NCBI RefSeq assembly: GCF_014268745.2
Contig: NZ_JABWRB020000003.1
Location: 1-64,000 of the forward strand
Source: Pseudomonas zanjanensis
Lineage (GTDB): Bacteria; Pseudomonadota; Gammaproteobacteria; Pseudomonadales; Pseudomonadaceae
Direction of reading: 5' to 3'
DNA: 64,000 bases
Shown: in pieces, positions 15,831-25,328 of the stretch
How the letters are laid out: every line of letters starts with the position of its first letter
Position numbering within the stretch: the first letter of the stretch is position 1
Made by a program: the position numbers and the translations under genes
Notes under the pieces: generated by a model
Seen by the model: only the letters and a program-made list of their open reading frames with translations
Database searches by the model: none
Told to the model about the DNA's origin: nothing

Positions 15831-16552
15831 GCTCGGATCACTACGGCGGTCAGGTTATCCCGCGCCGGGCCACGCAAGACGACATCGAAAAGCTGCTCCA
15901 GGACCTTACATGGCGAAGTCAGGCTCAAGGCGTTGCCAAGGGCCAGTGCGCCAAAGCCCTGATACAGACCGTCGCTGCACAGCAGGAACGTATCGCCCGG
16001 GTGAACATCCAGTTCCAACACCTCCAACTTCAGTTCTGGCGCGGCGCCCACTGCGCGGGTCAACGCTTTGGCCGCAGGGTGAGCACCGGCCTCATCGCGG
16101 CTGATGTGTTGCGTGTCCATCAGTTGCTGTTGCAATGAGTGATCCTTGGTCAATTGGTACAACCGTCGGCCGCGCCACAGGTAACAACGGCTATCGCCCG
16201 CCCAAATGCACACGCCACGGTTGCCTTGCAGCAGCAGCACCACCACCGTGCTGCCAGTAATGCCGGGATGATGGTCGGTGACGGTAAGCTCCTGGCTCAG
16301 CCGCCGATTGGTCCAGCGCAGGCATTGACGCACCGCTTTGGAACGTTGATCCAAGTCCCGACAGACTGGCAGTTCCGTCAGGTTGGCCACGATCAACTGG
16401 CTGGCGATGTCACCGCCCGAATGGCCACCCATGCCGTCAGCGACAGCCCACATTCCCCCCTGTGGGCAGTCGAGAAAGGCATCCTCATTACGTGCCCGGG
16501 TCTTGCCGGGATGTGTACGCGCGGCGCTGCGCCAGAGGGCTGATTCCTGCAT
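15827..16552 (-). CDS. stp1: T6SS PP2C-type protein phosphatase (Stp1/PppA-like)
   Basis: This 241-aa PP2C phosphatase reverses Thr phosphorylation by the neighbouring kinase. Metal-binding motifs are visible: RARNEDAFLD, ADGMGGHSGG, LLLCSDGLYQ and ARDNLTAVVI. The open frame extends 60 codons further upstream into tssM, but the ATG at 16552 shares its A with the tssM stop (TGATG), and the domain starts there. It overlaps the kinase start by 4 bp. Confidence 0.92.
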   Translation of the reverse strand: MQESALWRSAARTHPGKTRARNEDAFLDCPQGGMWAVADGMGGHSGGDIASQLIVANLTELPVCRDLDQRSKAVRQCLRWTNRRLSQELTVTDHHPGITGSTVVVLLLQGNRGVCIWAGDSRCYLWRGRRLYQLTKDHSLQQQLMDTQHISRDEAGAHPAAKALTRAVGAAPELKLEVLELDVHPGDTFLLCSDGLYQGFGALALGNALSLTSPCKVLEQLFDVVLRGPARDNLTAVVIRA

Positions 16553-19500
16553 CAAAGCTGCGCCGGCAGACGGAATGTGCGCAGCACGCTCATGTCGAAA
16601 GGGTTCGGTGTGCGCTGGCTCGTCAGCAAATAATTGGCACGCAGGCCACCCAAGTCCGCCTTCAACACGCGTACATCGCGCCCGGTCAGGTATTCGCTCT
16701 GCATCAGGTCGAACAAACGAAACAGCGACCACGGCCCGGTGTTTTTCTCTATGCCGATGCCGCGTCCGACCATTTTGTCCAACACCAAGGCTGTTCGACC
16801 ATCCTGCGCGTCACTTGGCCAGGTAAACGCCATCGGCAGGATCGGACCGTGGCGGTATTCAAGCGTCTGGTCGCCAAAGCGGAATTCAGCACGGCTCACC
16901 GCTGGATCCAACGTGTACGGTTCAAGCTTGAACTGCACTCGCGGTTCGTTCGGGTTGTCGGCGAAAAAGCTCCGGCGGATGGTCTGCGCGGTCGCTATCT
17001 GATCCAGGTAGAGCCGGGACATCGGCAAGCTCTGGCCGTCGATGCTGCGCAGGCGATAGTTTCCTTCGGGGCCGCTGATGAAGGGCTGCATGTAGTGGTT
17101 GAAGAATCGATCGACGATGCCCTGGTCCTTGAAGAATGCCCGGAAGTCGTTGAGCGCAACGTCGCTGGCACTGTGAGCACTGAACGGGTACCGCTTGTTG
17201 ATCGCCTTGCCATAAAAGCTGTACAACTCGCTCTGATACCGCTGGTTCAAGTAACGATAAGCGTCGTTGAGCACCAAACGCCAACTGTCCTCGGCCAGTA
17301 CGTTAAACCACCCGTTGACCGGTCGCGGCAGGCGAGCAGAGGCACTGCGCAGGTTGCTCAACCCATCGCGCTGGCCACCCATGCGGTGCCTGGCCAGTTC
17401 GAACGCGGCTTGTTCCGGCGCACTGGCCCGGGCCAGGTTCGCCAATTGCAATTGCACCTCATCGAGGGCACGCAAGGCCTGGACCAGATCAGCCGTGGGC
17501 CCACCCTCCTCATCCAACAGGCGATGCAGCGGTTCGAAACGCCGTCGCAAGGATTTTTGCGCAATGTCCGGCAGATGTTCGGTCAGGGATGCAGCGGCTT
17601 TCCCCGCGACGGCGGCAAGTTTCTTATCGGCTGCTCCTTGCTTCCCTGCCGCTGGCGACAGGTCGTCGAATGCCTCGGCAACCGTCTGGAAGCGGGTGTT
17701 TTCGCGCACCTGTACCAGCAGCCGCAGAATCGGCGAATGAGCCGAGGTCAGGCCCGCAAGTTGCTCGGCGCCCTCGCCCGCATTGCTGATGGTCTGGAGC
17801 GCGACTCGGCCGACCGCTTCGCTCCAGTGGTCGGCATAGTCACGGAAATACAGCTGCTCCAGCTCGACCATCAGGCGCCGCATGTCCATAGCACTAAGAC
17901 GCTCACTCTCTCCCAGCACCCAGTTATCCCGCAGCAGTTCGGTGACGAGGGTCGCACCTCGAACCGAAAAGTAGCGTTCATAACCTTGTCGGGTATAGAT
18001 ACCGGGAATCTCACGGTCAGTGCCGACCAGCAGCGCCCCTTGTGACCCCAGGTGTGGGTTGAGTCGATATGGCGGCAGATGACTGGCCTGTTCATGCAGC
18101 ATCCTGTACACGACGGCAGCCAAGGACTCACGGCGAAGGGCCTCCCGGGCCTGGGTCACCAGTGGCTCGTTGAGCACCTGAATGAAGGGCAGCTCCAACA
18201 GGCGCGCAAAGTGAGCATTCAAACGCTCTTGCAGCGCCGTGTTGCCGGGGTAACGAAGCGATCCGTCTTTGGCCACCCGATCCTTGAGCCAGGCGACATC
18301 GCGACGCTCCTTCAAGCCCAGCATCAAGTACGCGCGCAGGCTATCGAGCAGTTGCCCGCGATCATCCCGGTTGTTGCGGACATGTTCCTCCAACCTCTGC
18401 GCGATCTTTGGCAGCAGTTGCGCCTGCAATTCACGCTCGTATGCGTCGTTGACCACAGCCTTGGTCGCTTCACCCTGATACAGGCCGACACGCTCATGCA
18501 ACGGCACCGCATTGTAGGGTGGGAAAACCCGAGTGGCCTCGAAGCGGATATCCAATGATTCGAGCGTCGCGGTCCAATCATCGGTGCTCGCTGGGGTCGA
18601 TTGTTGCCGATCCCAGCGCTGCGCCAGCGAACGCAAGCTGTCCAAGCGCTCGTGATTGGTTGAAAAACCGCTCGCCCACAACAGCCCGCACAGACCAACG
18701 ACCGTCAGCGCCCCCAGGTACAACGCCCGCTGTCCCCAATGAATACGACGGCGTTCACGCTGAACGAGGTCGCTCAGATCGGCTTCCGGAAAAATCACCC
18801 GACTGAGCAGGTGATGAATGAACCGCGAGCGCCGGCCAGTAAGGCTGGCACCCACGCCCGCGTTGCCAGGTTCGGAGGTCGGGGCCGCCGAGCGGTCCGG
18901 CGACGATGCGCAGGTCAGATAGAAACCACGCAGCGTCCCGACATTGCCGCTGAATGCCTGCTCGGCCAGAAGGCTCAGGCTGGTGCCGAGTTGTCCAAGT
19001 TGGTGGGGGAAATCAAGCATGCGGCTACGGCGCAACGTATCGCGCTCCTGATGCATGCGCATGATCATTTGGCTGTTGAGCCGATGCAGCAGTGCCTCGA
19101 ACTCAGCACGTAACACGGTGATGTCACTGCCGTGCGCGTCCCGGCTGAAACTCGCGCCCAGTACCTGGTCGTTTTCCTCGCGAGTCAGTGAATCAAAGAA
19201 CTCGTTAAAACCGGGCACGCTGTCCGCTTTGCTCAGGATCAGGTAAATCGGGACATCGATGCGCAGTCGCCGTTGCAGTTCCTGTAGGCGACCACGAACC
19301 TGGCGGGCCAGTGTAGTGACTTCATCCTCGCTGCCCAGCAACAGGACCTCGGACGGCACGGTCACCAGCACACCGCCCAACGGGCGACTGCGGCGACGCT
19401 TGCGCAACAGTTCGAGCAATACAGTCCAGCCGCTGCCGTCGAGCTCGCTGTCCGGCTGGGTCAGGTAGCGTCCGGCGGTATCGACCAGCACGGCGGGCTC

Positions 19501-20019
19501 GGCAAAATACCAATCGCAATGCCGAGTACCGGATCCGTTGTTGACGGCGCTTCGCGTTAGCCTATCGAACGAAAAATCCAGACCCGAGCACTCCAGCAGA
19601 TGGGTTTTACCGCTGCCAGGCGGGCCTATCAGCAGATACCAGGGCAGATCGCCGTGGCCGGAATAAAGGTTCGAGGACCTTAACGTGGTTAAGGCCTGCT
19701 TGAAGCGCGAGCGCACTTCGCGCCGCTCATCATCAATCCTGGCCTGATGCAGGGTTCGAGCCTGATCGGGGGCGTTTTGTTGGGAATTCGCGCTTGAACC
19801 GGCTCGCCCGTTGACGAAAACCATGCCAAGGCCCCAGCCCAGCGCAAGCACGGTGACAGTCAGCAGTCGCGCCGTCGGGCTCGCCCAGAACTTGTAATCA
19901 TTGACGGCCAGAAGTGGCCCGGCGAACCACACCAACAGCGCGACACTAAGCACCAGCAGCAGCGTCCAAACCCAGGTCTGGCGCACCCAGGCACTGATTT
20001 TCCTGAAAAGCGATTTCAT
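16552..20019 (-). CDS. tssM: T6SS membrane complex subunit TssM (IcmF)
   Basis: This 1155-aa inner-membrane protein spans the periplasm and joins TssL and TssJ in the T6SS trans-envelope channel. Two N-terminal membrane helices (about 18-38 and 50-70) come first. A cytoplasmic GTPase-like domain with an intact Walker A (GPPGSGKT, 132-139) is followed by a third helix near LYLGALTVVGLCGLLWA and then the large periplasmic IcmF-related region. Length is normal for the family. The start has aggga upstream, 13 bp after the tssL stop. Confidence 0.95.
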   Translation of the reverse strand: MKSLFRKISAWVRQTWVWTLLLVLSVALLVWFAGPLLAVNDYKFWASPTARLLTVTVLALGWGLGMVFVNGRAGSSANSQQNAPDQARTLHQARIDDERREVRSRFKQALTTLRSSNLYSGHGDLPWYLLIGPPGSGKTHLLECSGLDFSFDRLTRSAVNNGSGTRHCDWYFAEPAVLVDTAGRYLTQPDSELDGSGWTVLLELLRKRRRSRPLGGVLVTVPSEVLLLGSEDEVTTLARQVRGRLQELQRRLRIDVPIYLILSKADSVPGFNEFFDSLTREENDQVLGASFSRDAHGSDITVLRAEFEALLHRLNSQMIMRMHQERDTLRRSRMLDFPHQLGQLGTSLSLLAEQAFSGNVGTLRGFYLTCASSPDRSAAPTSEPGNAGVGASLTGRRSRFIHHLLSRVIFPEADLSDLVQRERRRIHWGQRALYLGALTVVGLCGLLWASGFSTNHERLDSLRSLAQRWDRQQSTPASTDDWTATLESLDIRFEATRVFPPYNAVPLHERVGLYQGEATKAVVNDAYERELQAQLLPKIAQRLEEHVRNNRDDRGQLLDSLRAYLMLGLKERRDVAWLKDRVAKDGSLRYPGNTALQERLNAHFARLLELPFIQVLNEPLVTQAREALRRESLAAVVYRMLHEQASHLPPYRLNPHLGSQGALLVGTDREIPGIYTRQGYERYFSVRGATLVTELLRDNWVLGESERLSAMDMRRLMVELEQLYFRDYADHWSEAVGRVALQTISNAGEGAEQLAGLTSAHSPILRLLVQVRENTRFQTVAEAFDDLSPAAGKQGAADKKLAAVAGKAAASLTEHLPDIAQKSLRRRFEPLHRLLDEEGGPTADLVQALRALDEVQLQLANLARASAPEQAAFELARHRMGGQRDGLSNLRSASARLPRPVNGWFNVLAEDSWRLVLNDAYRYLNQRYQSELYSFYGKAINKRYPFSAHSASDVALNDFRAFFKDQGIVDRFFNHYMQPFISGPEGNYRLRSIDGQSLPMSRLYLDQIATAQTIRRSFFADNPNEPRVQFKLEPYTLDPAVSRAEFRFGDQTLEYRHGPILPMAFTWPSDAQDGRTALVLDKMVGRGIGIEKNTGPWSLFRLFDLMQSEYLTGRDVRVLKADLGGLRANYLLTSQRTPNPFDMSVLRTFRLPAQL

Positions 20020-20032
20020 GACACGTCCCTGT

Positions 20033-20896
20033 TTACGGCAGCGGCTGAGCGGCGACCGGTTCTGACAGTTGATAAGGTTGCAATACGCTTTTGCGTTGCT
20101 CGTCCAATACCCAGGCGAAACTCGCGTACATCACCCCCAGGCAGGCCAGCGTGAAAGCCGCGACCATCCAAGTCGGGACAATGCGCATCGGACGGCGCCG
20201 CGCGCCGCCGAAGCCCTCCCAGTGAGGTGACAGTTCACGTGGGGTGTCGCCGCGGGTCTGGCGAATCAACCGATACAGGGCGTCACGCAGGCTTTCGAGT
20301 TCGAGCATCCCGCGGGTCTGAATCCGGTATTTGCCTTCGAAGCCCAGGGATAGGCACAAGTACAACAACTCCAGCATGGGCAAGTGCTTGAGGGGGTTCT
20401 TCGATAAGCGCTCAAGCAATTGAAAGACTTTCTCGCCACCAAAGGTTTCGTTGTGGAAGGTGCTGAGCAAACTTATCTGTGACCAACCGCCCCCGTGGCC
20501 CCACGGCGTGGTGACAATCGCCTCATCAATCGCGGTGCACAACACGTAACGCGCGGCGATCAACTGACTGCTTTCAACACCGCCCTGCAAGGCACAGGCT
20601 TCGAACTGTTCCAGGCTCCGCTTCAGTTCCCCTTTAAGGGCGTGCAGGTCCTCGCGTTCGCGACCGTGCTTGAGCTGAACCATGTGCGACAGCAATCCGG
20701 ACGCCGCCGCGACCAGCGGATTGAGGCTGACCGTGAACGTCTGGGGCTGCGGCAGGTGCGCGGCGTAGATCATTCGCTCTTGCAACTGTTCGAAACGCGG
20801 CGGCGGGGCTGCGTCAGTCAAAGGCACTGAAGCAGGGCGTTGTCCATGTTGGTCGAGCAGGACCGTTGTTTCATCCTGAAGATGTTCCTTATCCAT
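20033..20896 (-). CDS. tssL: T6SS membrane complex subunit TssL (DotU)
   Basis: This 287-aa protein has the cytoplasmic DotU fold (FTVSLNPLVAAASGLLSHM, YVLCTAIDEAIVTTPWG) and one C-terminal membrane anchor (about MVAAFTLACLGVMYASFAW). No peptidoglycan-binding OmpA extension is present. An upstream ATG at 20920 lies inside tssK; the ATG at 20896 is preferred because aggaac, overlapping the tssK stop, sits 9 bases ahead of it. With TssM and TssJ it builds the envelope complex. Confidence 0.93.
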   Translation of the reverse strand: MDKEHLQDETTVLLDQHGQRPASVPLTDAAPPPRFEQLQERMIYAAHLPQPQTFTVSLNPLVAAASGLLSHMVQLKHGREREDLHALKGELKRSLEQFEACALQGGVESSQLIAARYVLCTAIDEAIVTTPWGHGGGWSQISLLSTFHNETFGGEKVFQLLERLSKNPLKHLPMLELLYLCLSLGFEGKYRIQTRGMLELESLRDALYRLIRQTRGDTPRELSPHWEGFGGARRRPMRIVPTWMVAAFTLACLGVMYASFAWVLDEQRKSVLQPYQLSEPVAAQPLP

Positions 20897-20901
20897 TTGG
20901 T

Positions 20902-22233
20902 TCAGTTCCTGATGGCCCAAAAATTCAATTCAAGCTCGGCGAAATCACCGCTGACATGGAACGCAAAACCTGCGGAGCGCTTCAGTTGCGCCAGGTCTTC
21001 GGCGTTGGGTTCGAGAATGAAATAGGTTTTGTTGGCATGGAACGCGATCTGCCGCGGGGCCACGGGCAAAGGCCTGATCTTGATGCCGGGCAGATGCAGG
21101 TTGACCAATTGGCGGATGTGCTCCACCGAACCGACCTTGAGGTGCGCCGGCAATCGATGGCGCAACTCTTCGCTGTCACAGTGGGCACTTGCCGCCAGCA
21201 CGAATGAAGCGGTGTCCAGCAGCGACAGGTCCTGCAGCGGCGAGACGATGATTCCGTATTGGCGCGGCTGCAGCGGCAGTTCAATAGCGTGTTGCTCGAG
21301 CACCATCGACAAGACCTGGCGAATCGCTTGCATCAGGCTTCGAAAACATGCGCCTTGGTCGCTGTGCTGGTAGCGGTTGTTGAGCGTTGGGCGCTTGCTG
21401 TCACTGGAGAACGTTGCCAAGTCACCCAACAGCGCCAGTAGCGTTCGGTACAGCGTTTCGGGGTGCACCTGCTCCAGATCCAGGTCATGACGCAGCAACA
21501 GTTCATTGCGGTTGATCAGTTGCAACATCATGAAATCGCCGACCTGCGCACCACCGGCCTTGCCATTGGAGCGGATCCGCTCAGCCAGGGTGTCGCCTCG
21601 ATGGGCAAGCATGCCGATGATTTCCTTGAGACACGACAGCAAGTAGTGGGAAGCACGAGCCTGGATGAAGGTCGGTACAAAGTTCGGATCGAGCCTGATC
21701 ACCCCATCGGCCGTGGTATCGAGCACTTCACAGAGCTTGAGCTTCACGAACGCATGATCACTCTGCTGCTCGCCCAACAGCAGGCGCAAGTCCGGACGAC
21801 CGCAACTGATTTGGCTCCCTCCGGCCTCTCCGGCATTGGAGTCGTTCACCTGCGCGTCGTAGACGGTGTAGCGTGCCAACACGTCAGACTGCTCTGGACG
21901 ACGGGACTCGATGTGATTGCCGGTCACCAATGGCAGCGCAAGGTAAATCGGGGTATTGCGGGTATTGGACGGCACTTCCAAGGCCAGCGGCTCGGCGTTG
22001 CCACCCAGTTCGAACAGGCTGCCATCCGGCAGGACCCCGCTGGCCTGGCTGACCACCAGTTGCCCCATGTTGAGGAATTGCAGATCGATCTCAAGCGCCA
22101 GGAAGCCCCAGGCGTAGCTGGCCAGCAACCGGGTGCGAACCTTCAATTGGTGGTCGAAGTAGCGATCGTTGTGTTGCAAATGTTGGGGGCGCAACAGCAT
22201 GCCTTCCTGCCAGATGACCTTGTCGTGATTCAT
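20902..22233 (-). CDS. tssK: T6SS baseplate-membrane linker TssK
   Basis: This 443-aa TssK starts MNHDKVIWQEGMLLRPQHLQ, the hallmark N-terminus. TssK trimers link the TssEFG baseplate wedge to the TssJLM membrane complex. Full-length for the family. Its start overlaps the tssJ stop by 4 bp, and it is followed closely by tssL. Confidence 0.95.
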   Translation of the reverse strand: MNHDKVIWQEGMLLRPQHLQHNDRYFDHQLKVRTRLLASYAWGFLALEIDLQFLNMGQLVVSQASGVLPDGSLFELGGNAEPLALEVPSNTRNTPIYLALPLVTGNHIESRRPEQSDVLARYTVYDAQVNDSNAGEAGGSQISCGRPDLRLLLGEQQSDHAFVKLKLCEVLDTTADGVIRLDPNFVPTFIQARASHYLLSCLKEIIGMLAHRGDTLAERIRSNGKAGGAQVGDFMMLQLINRNELLLRHDLDLEQVHPETLYRTLLALLGDLATFSSDSKRPTLNNRYQHSDQGACFRSLMQAIRQVLSMVLEQHAIELPLQPRQYGIIVSPLQDLSLLDTASFVLAASAHCDSEELRHRLPAHLKVGSVEHIRQLVNLHLPGIKIRPLPVAPRQIAFHANKTYFILEPNAEDLAQLKRSAGFAFHVSGDFAELELNFWAIRN

Positions 22234-22742
22234 CGGTCAGCCACCTTGGCCAGTCGCTCAAGCGTGTTGGCGATTCCCTCCTGGTCGAGGGTCAAGCTTG
22301 CTTCGGTCAACTGCGCCGCAGCTACTGGCAGCGTATAGCGCCAACGGGCGTGTGGCAGGTCACGGTACGCCGCGAGCAGGCCGACGTAACGGCCATCCCC
22401 GGTGATACCGAGCCTGAGCTCGACGGTTTCGCCCGGACGTAGCTCCAACTCCTCGCTGGCAACCAGATCAGGCGCCAGTGTTTCCCTCGGACGCTCATAG
22501 AGGCTGAAGAAATCGGCATTTTCAAAAGCCACTGGATGCTTGAGTTCGAACAACCGCACCACCACCGGCGATGGCCGGCCATTGAGATCAGGGTTGAGTC
22601 GGTCATTGGCCGTCAGGGTGAGGCTGAGCTTGGTCATCGTCGAAAAGGGCGACAGCGTGGTGCAACCGGCCAGCAGCAGAGTCGTGGCGAGCGCAGTCAA
22701 AATCTTGGGTAGGTGCATCGTGCAGTGCAGCATGGACATCAT
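22230..22742 (-). CDS. tssJ: T6SS outer-membrane lipoprotein TssJ
   Basis: This 170-aa lipoprotein has a signal peptide ending in the lipobox LLAGC, so it is lipid-anchored and binds periplasmic TssM. The TssJ beta-sandwich fold is suggested by SLTLTANDRLNPDLNGRP and VVVRLFELK. The ATG at 22742 overlaps the FHA gene stop (ATGA). The internal Met eight codons later gives an equally good signal peptide, so the exact start is open. Confidence 0.9.
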   Translation of the reverse strand: MMSMLHCTMHLPKILTALATTLLLAGCTTLSPFSTMTKLSLTLTANDRLNPDLNGRPSPVVVRLFELKHPVAFENADFFSLYERPRETLAPDLVASEELELRPGETVELRLGITGDGRYVGLLAAYRDLPHARWRYTLPVAAAQLTEASLTLDQEGIANTLERLAKVADR

Positions 22743-23584
22743 CCGTGGTGGTCGATTTGCAGGCTGGCAATCAAGCGAACCTGTTCTTCATAGGTCTGGG
22801 CCAGGCGCAGTTCGCTTTTCAGCCCCGAGTGAATACGCAGGCTCTGTTGCAAACTCTGAATGCTTTGCTGGAGCAGCCGCGCGGCGTTGATCGCCAGGGC
22901 TTCGCGGGCCTTGCCGTCCAGGCTTTCGAGATCCATGCCCAAGGCCGTACCGAAGCGCTGCCAAAAGCCGTCGTGGGGGTGGCCAATAGTTTCGGTGGGC
23001 GGGATGGGGGCAAGCCCTGGTTCGACTGGCGCTCCAACCAGCTCCGGCAAGAGCAGGCTTTCCATGTCGATACGCGCATAATCCGGCCGTCCAAGGGCGT
23101 CCGGCGGGACGGTCGCAGGATTTATCGGCTCATCGATGTCCAGCAAGGCCCGGTCCTGCTGATCCAACGCCTTCAGCGGATCGAGCTCCAGAAAGGCGTC
23201 ATCGGGAATGAGACTGTCGATCGGCCTCGGGCGGCTCGCTTCGGCAGGCTTGTCCGCCGGCCCGGAGACCAGCCGTGCGAGGATCTCGAAATCGCCCATG
23301 ATGTAGGCATTCCCATCCAGTATGGGTACCGGCTCGCCCCTGGGCAGGCGCACGCCGCTTTCGCGATGGGTCGTACCATTACCACTGGTGTCGGTCAGGA
23401 AAAACGCGCCGTCACGAAAGCTGACCTGCGCGTGACGCTTGGACAACAGGCGCTCGCGGTCAGGAATGAGCCAGTGGCAGCCCTCGCCCCGCCCGATCAC
23501 GCCGCCGGTCGGCCCGAAGGTCTTGCGGCACAGCCGTGACGGGACGAACTGGCTGGCGTTGAGCATTTCAAAAACAAGTTCCAT
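22739..23584 (-). CDS. fha: T6SS FHA-domain protein (Fha2/TagH-like)
   Basis: This 281-aa protein has an N-terminal forkhead-associated domain (about residues 20-100; RERLLSKRHAQVSF and SGNGTTHRESG are the phosphothreonine-binding loops) and a helical C-terminus. FHA proteins in T6SS are phosphorylated by the kinase and promote assembly. It is shorter than H1-type Fha1 and matches Fha2 of H2-type clusters in size and place. aaggag lies 10 bases ahead of the ATG. Confidence 0.88.
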   Translation of the reverse strand: MELVFEMLNASQFVPSRLCRKTFGPTGGVIGRGEGCHWLIPDRERLLSKRHAQVSFRDGAFFLTDTSGNGTTHRESGVRLPRGEPVPILDGNAYIMGDFEILARLVSGPADKPAEASRPRPIDSLIPDDAFLELDPLKALDQQDRALLDIDEPINPATVPPDALGRPDYARIDMESLLLPELVGAPVEPGLAPIPPTETIGHPHDGFWQRFGTALGMDLESLDGKAREALAINAARLLQQSIQSLQQSLRIHSGLKSELRLAQTYEEQVRLIASLQIDHHG

Positions 23585-23604
23585 CTATCAAAAGCTCCTT
23601 GGCA

Positions 23605-23745
23605 TCACTTGCCGCGATTGACCGCCTGCGGATCACCCAGAGGGCGATAACCACTGTCGTTGAATTTGTAATTGGCGTTACAACCGCCCAGGGCCAATGA
23701 CACGAGAATCGCCGACAGGACGGCTCGCCAGGGAAAGACAGGCAT
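23605..23745 (-). CDS. tiny T6SS-associated lipoprotein (orfX of H2-type clusters)
   Basis: This 46-aa protein, MPVFPWRAVLSAILVSLALGG.., has a signal peptide ending LALGGC and a short mature part containing NYKFNDSGYRPLGDP. It is a predicted lipoprotein. The open frame extends upstream, but only the ATG at 23745 has a ribosome-binding site (ggag, 9 bases). It lies between sfa and fha, where P. aeruginosa H2-T6SS also has a small unnamed ORF. Function unknown. Confidence 0.75.
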   Translation of the reverse strand: MPVFPWRAVLSAILVSLALGGCNANYKFNDSGYRPLGDPQAVNRGK

Positions 23746-23806
23746 CAAGAAGTCTCCAGAATGAAAGGATCGGGCTGGAACGGTTCCCCATAGCGCGAAA
23801 GAAGGG

Positions 23807-25327
23807 TCAATCATTGAAATCACCGCGCTGGACGTTCAGACGCGCGAGGCGATAGATCAAGGTGCGCAGCGGCAGGCCGAGCTCGCGGGCGGCGCGGGTC
23901 TTGTTGCCCGAGTTCTCGCGCAAGCAATCGATCAGCAAACCACGTTCGATCTGTTCCATCCGCTCACGCAGGTTGATGCGGCCGCGCTCGGAAGGGGTCT
24001 CGATATGCAATGCAAAGTGCTCGATGAGCAGTTCGTCGCCCTCGCACAGGAGCACAGCCCTTTCCACGACGCTCTTGAGTTCCCGGACGTTCCCCGGGAA
24101 GCCGTAGGCCGACAGGTGATCGAGCGCCGTGTCTGACCAACACACCGGATCACGCTGCAGCAGCGTGCAAGCCTTATCGGCAAAATGCCGCGCCAGTTCG
24201 ATGATGTCACCGTCGCGATGACGCAACGCCGGTAGCTGGATCGGAAACTGTGCGAGACGGTAATACAGGTCTTCGCGGAACTTGCCCTCATCCATCAATC
24301 GCTTAAGGTCGCGATGAGTCGCGGCAACAATGCGTACGTCGACGTGATGGGTGTCGTTGGACCCCAAAGGACGAATTTCGCCCTCCTGCAACACTCGCAG
24401 TAACTTGGCTTGCAGGGACAACGGCATATCGCCAATTTCGTCCAGCAACAGCGTGCCGCCGTTGGCCACGTCGAACAGCCCGGCACGGTCTCGATCGGCA
24501 CCGGTGAACGCCCCTCTGCGATAGCCGAAAAGCTCACTCTCCAGCAAATTCTCGGGGACCGCCGCACAGTTCTGCACGATAAATGCCTTGGATCGACGCG
24601 GGCCGTGGTTATGGAGGGCCCGGGCCACCACCTCCTTGCCGGTACCGGTTTCGCCCCGCAGCAAGACGGTATAGGGGCTGTGCAGTACCTTACTGATCAG
24701 TGAGCAGGTCTTGCGCATGGCCACGCTCCTGCCGATCAGGCCGTAGCTGATGCCGCTCGGCAGGCTTGAGGTAACAGGTGTCTCGGCCGGACGGTGCAGA
24801 CGCTGCAGCAGATGCATCTGGCCAAGGGCGAAGGCCCCGAGATGCCCCAGGGACTCAGCGACGCCATGCAAGTCGAGATGCTGAGCACTGGCACACAACA
24901 ACAAGCCACCGACGCTACCCTGCGGGTCGACCAGGGGAACACAAAGCAGTGACTGCCAAGGTGTGGCCCGGGCTGGCAGAAAGCGGGTTTCGTGAACGCT
25001 GTCGCTCAACGACCCGAGGTACACCACACGGTTCTGGCCCAGGGAGAATTGCAGCAATTGTTCAGCCTGGTAATCGGAAGGCAGGCTTTGCGGGTCACGA
25101 AAATGCAACTGGCCTTCCAGGCATTCGGTGTTCATTTTCAGGCGTGTACCGGTGGTGTCGAGCAGGTATAACTGCACTAGCTCACAACCGCTGAGCCGAG
25201 ACACACCCTGGATGAAATTCCCCACCAACGCCTCACCTTCCGTCAAAAGCGAGAGGTTGGAGAACTGCGCCAAGAGCGCTTCGGCATAGTCCAGTGGCTG
25301 CGAGAGTTTCTTGAACAGAGCGCCCAC
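23807..25327 (-). CDS. sfa2: sigma-54-dependent activator of the T6SS cluster (Sfa2-like)
   Basis: An enhancer-binding protein of about 506 aa: an N-terminal GAF-like sensor (about 30-170), an AAA+ domain with Walker A GETGTGKE, the sigma-54 contact loop GAFTGA and GGTLLLDEIGDMP, and a Fis-type helix-turn-helix (NKTRAARELGLPLRTLIYRL). Activators of this type switch on T6SS promoters with RpoN. The frame is open to 25429 inside clpV; I place the start at the GTG directly after the clpV stop because the extra codons look like clpV shadow, and this is uncertain. ATG at 25381 is an alternative. Confidence 0.9.
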   Translation of the reverse strand: MGALFKKLSQPLDYAEALLAQFSNLSLLTEGEALVGNFIQGVSRLSGCELVQLYLLDTTGTRLKMNTECLEGQLHFRDPQSLPSDYQAEQLLQFSLGQNRVVYLGSLSDSVHETRFLPARATPWQSLLCVPLVDPQGSVGGLLLCASAQHLDLHGVAESLGHLGAFALGQMHLLQRLHRPAETPVTSSLPSGISYGLIGRSVAMRKTCSLISKVLHSPYTVLLRGETGTGKEVVARALHNHGPRRSKAFIVQNCAAVPENLLESELFGYRRGAFTGADRDRAGLFDVANGGTLLLDEIGDMPLSLQAKLLRVLQEGEIRPLGSNDTHHVDVRIVAATHRDLKRLMDEGKFREDLYYRLAQFPIQLPALRHRDGDIIELARHFADKACTLLQRDPVCWSDTALDHLSAYGFPGNVRELKSVVERAVLLCEGDELLIEHFALHIETPSERGRINLRERMEQIERGLLIDCLRENSGNKTRAARELGLPLRTLIYRLARLNVQRGDFND

Positions 25328-25328
25328 T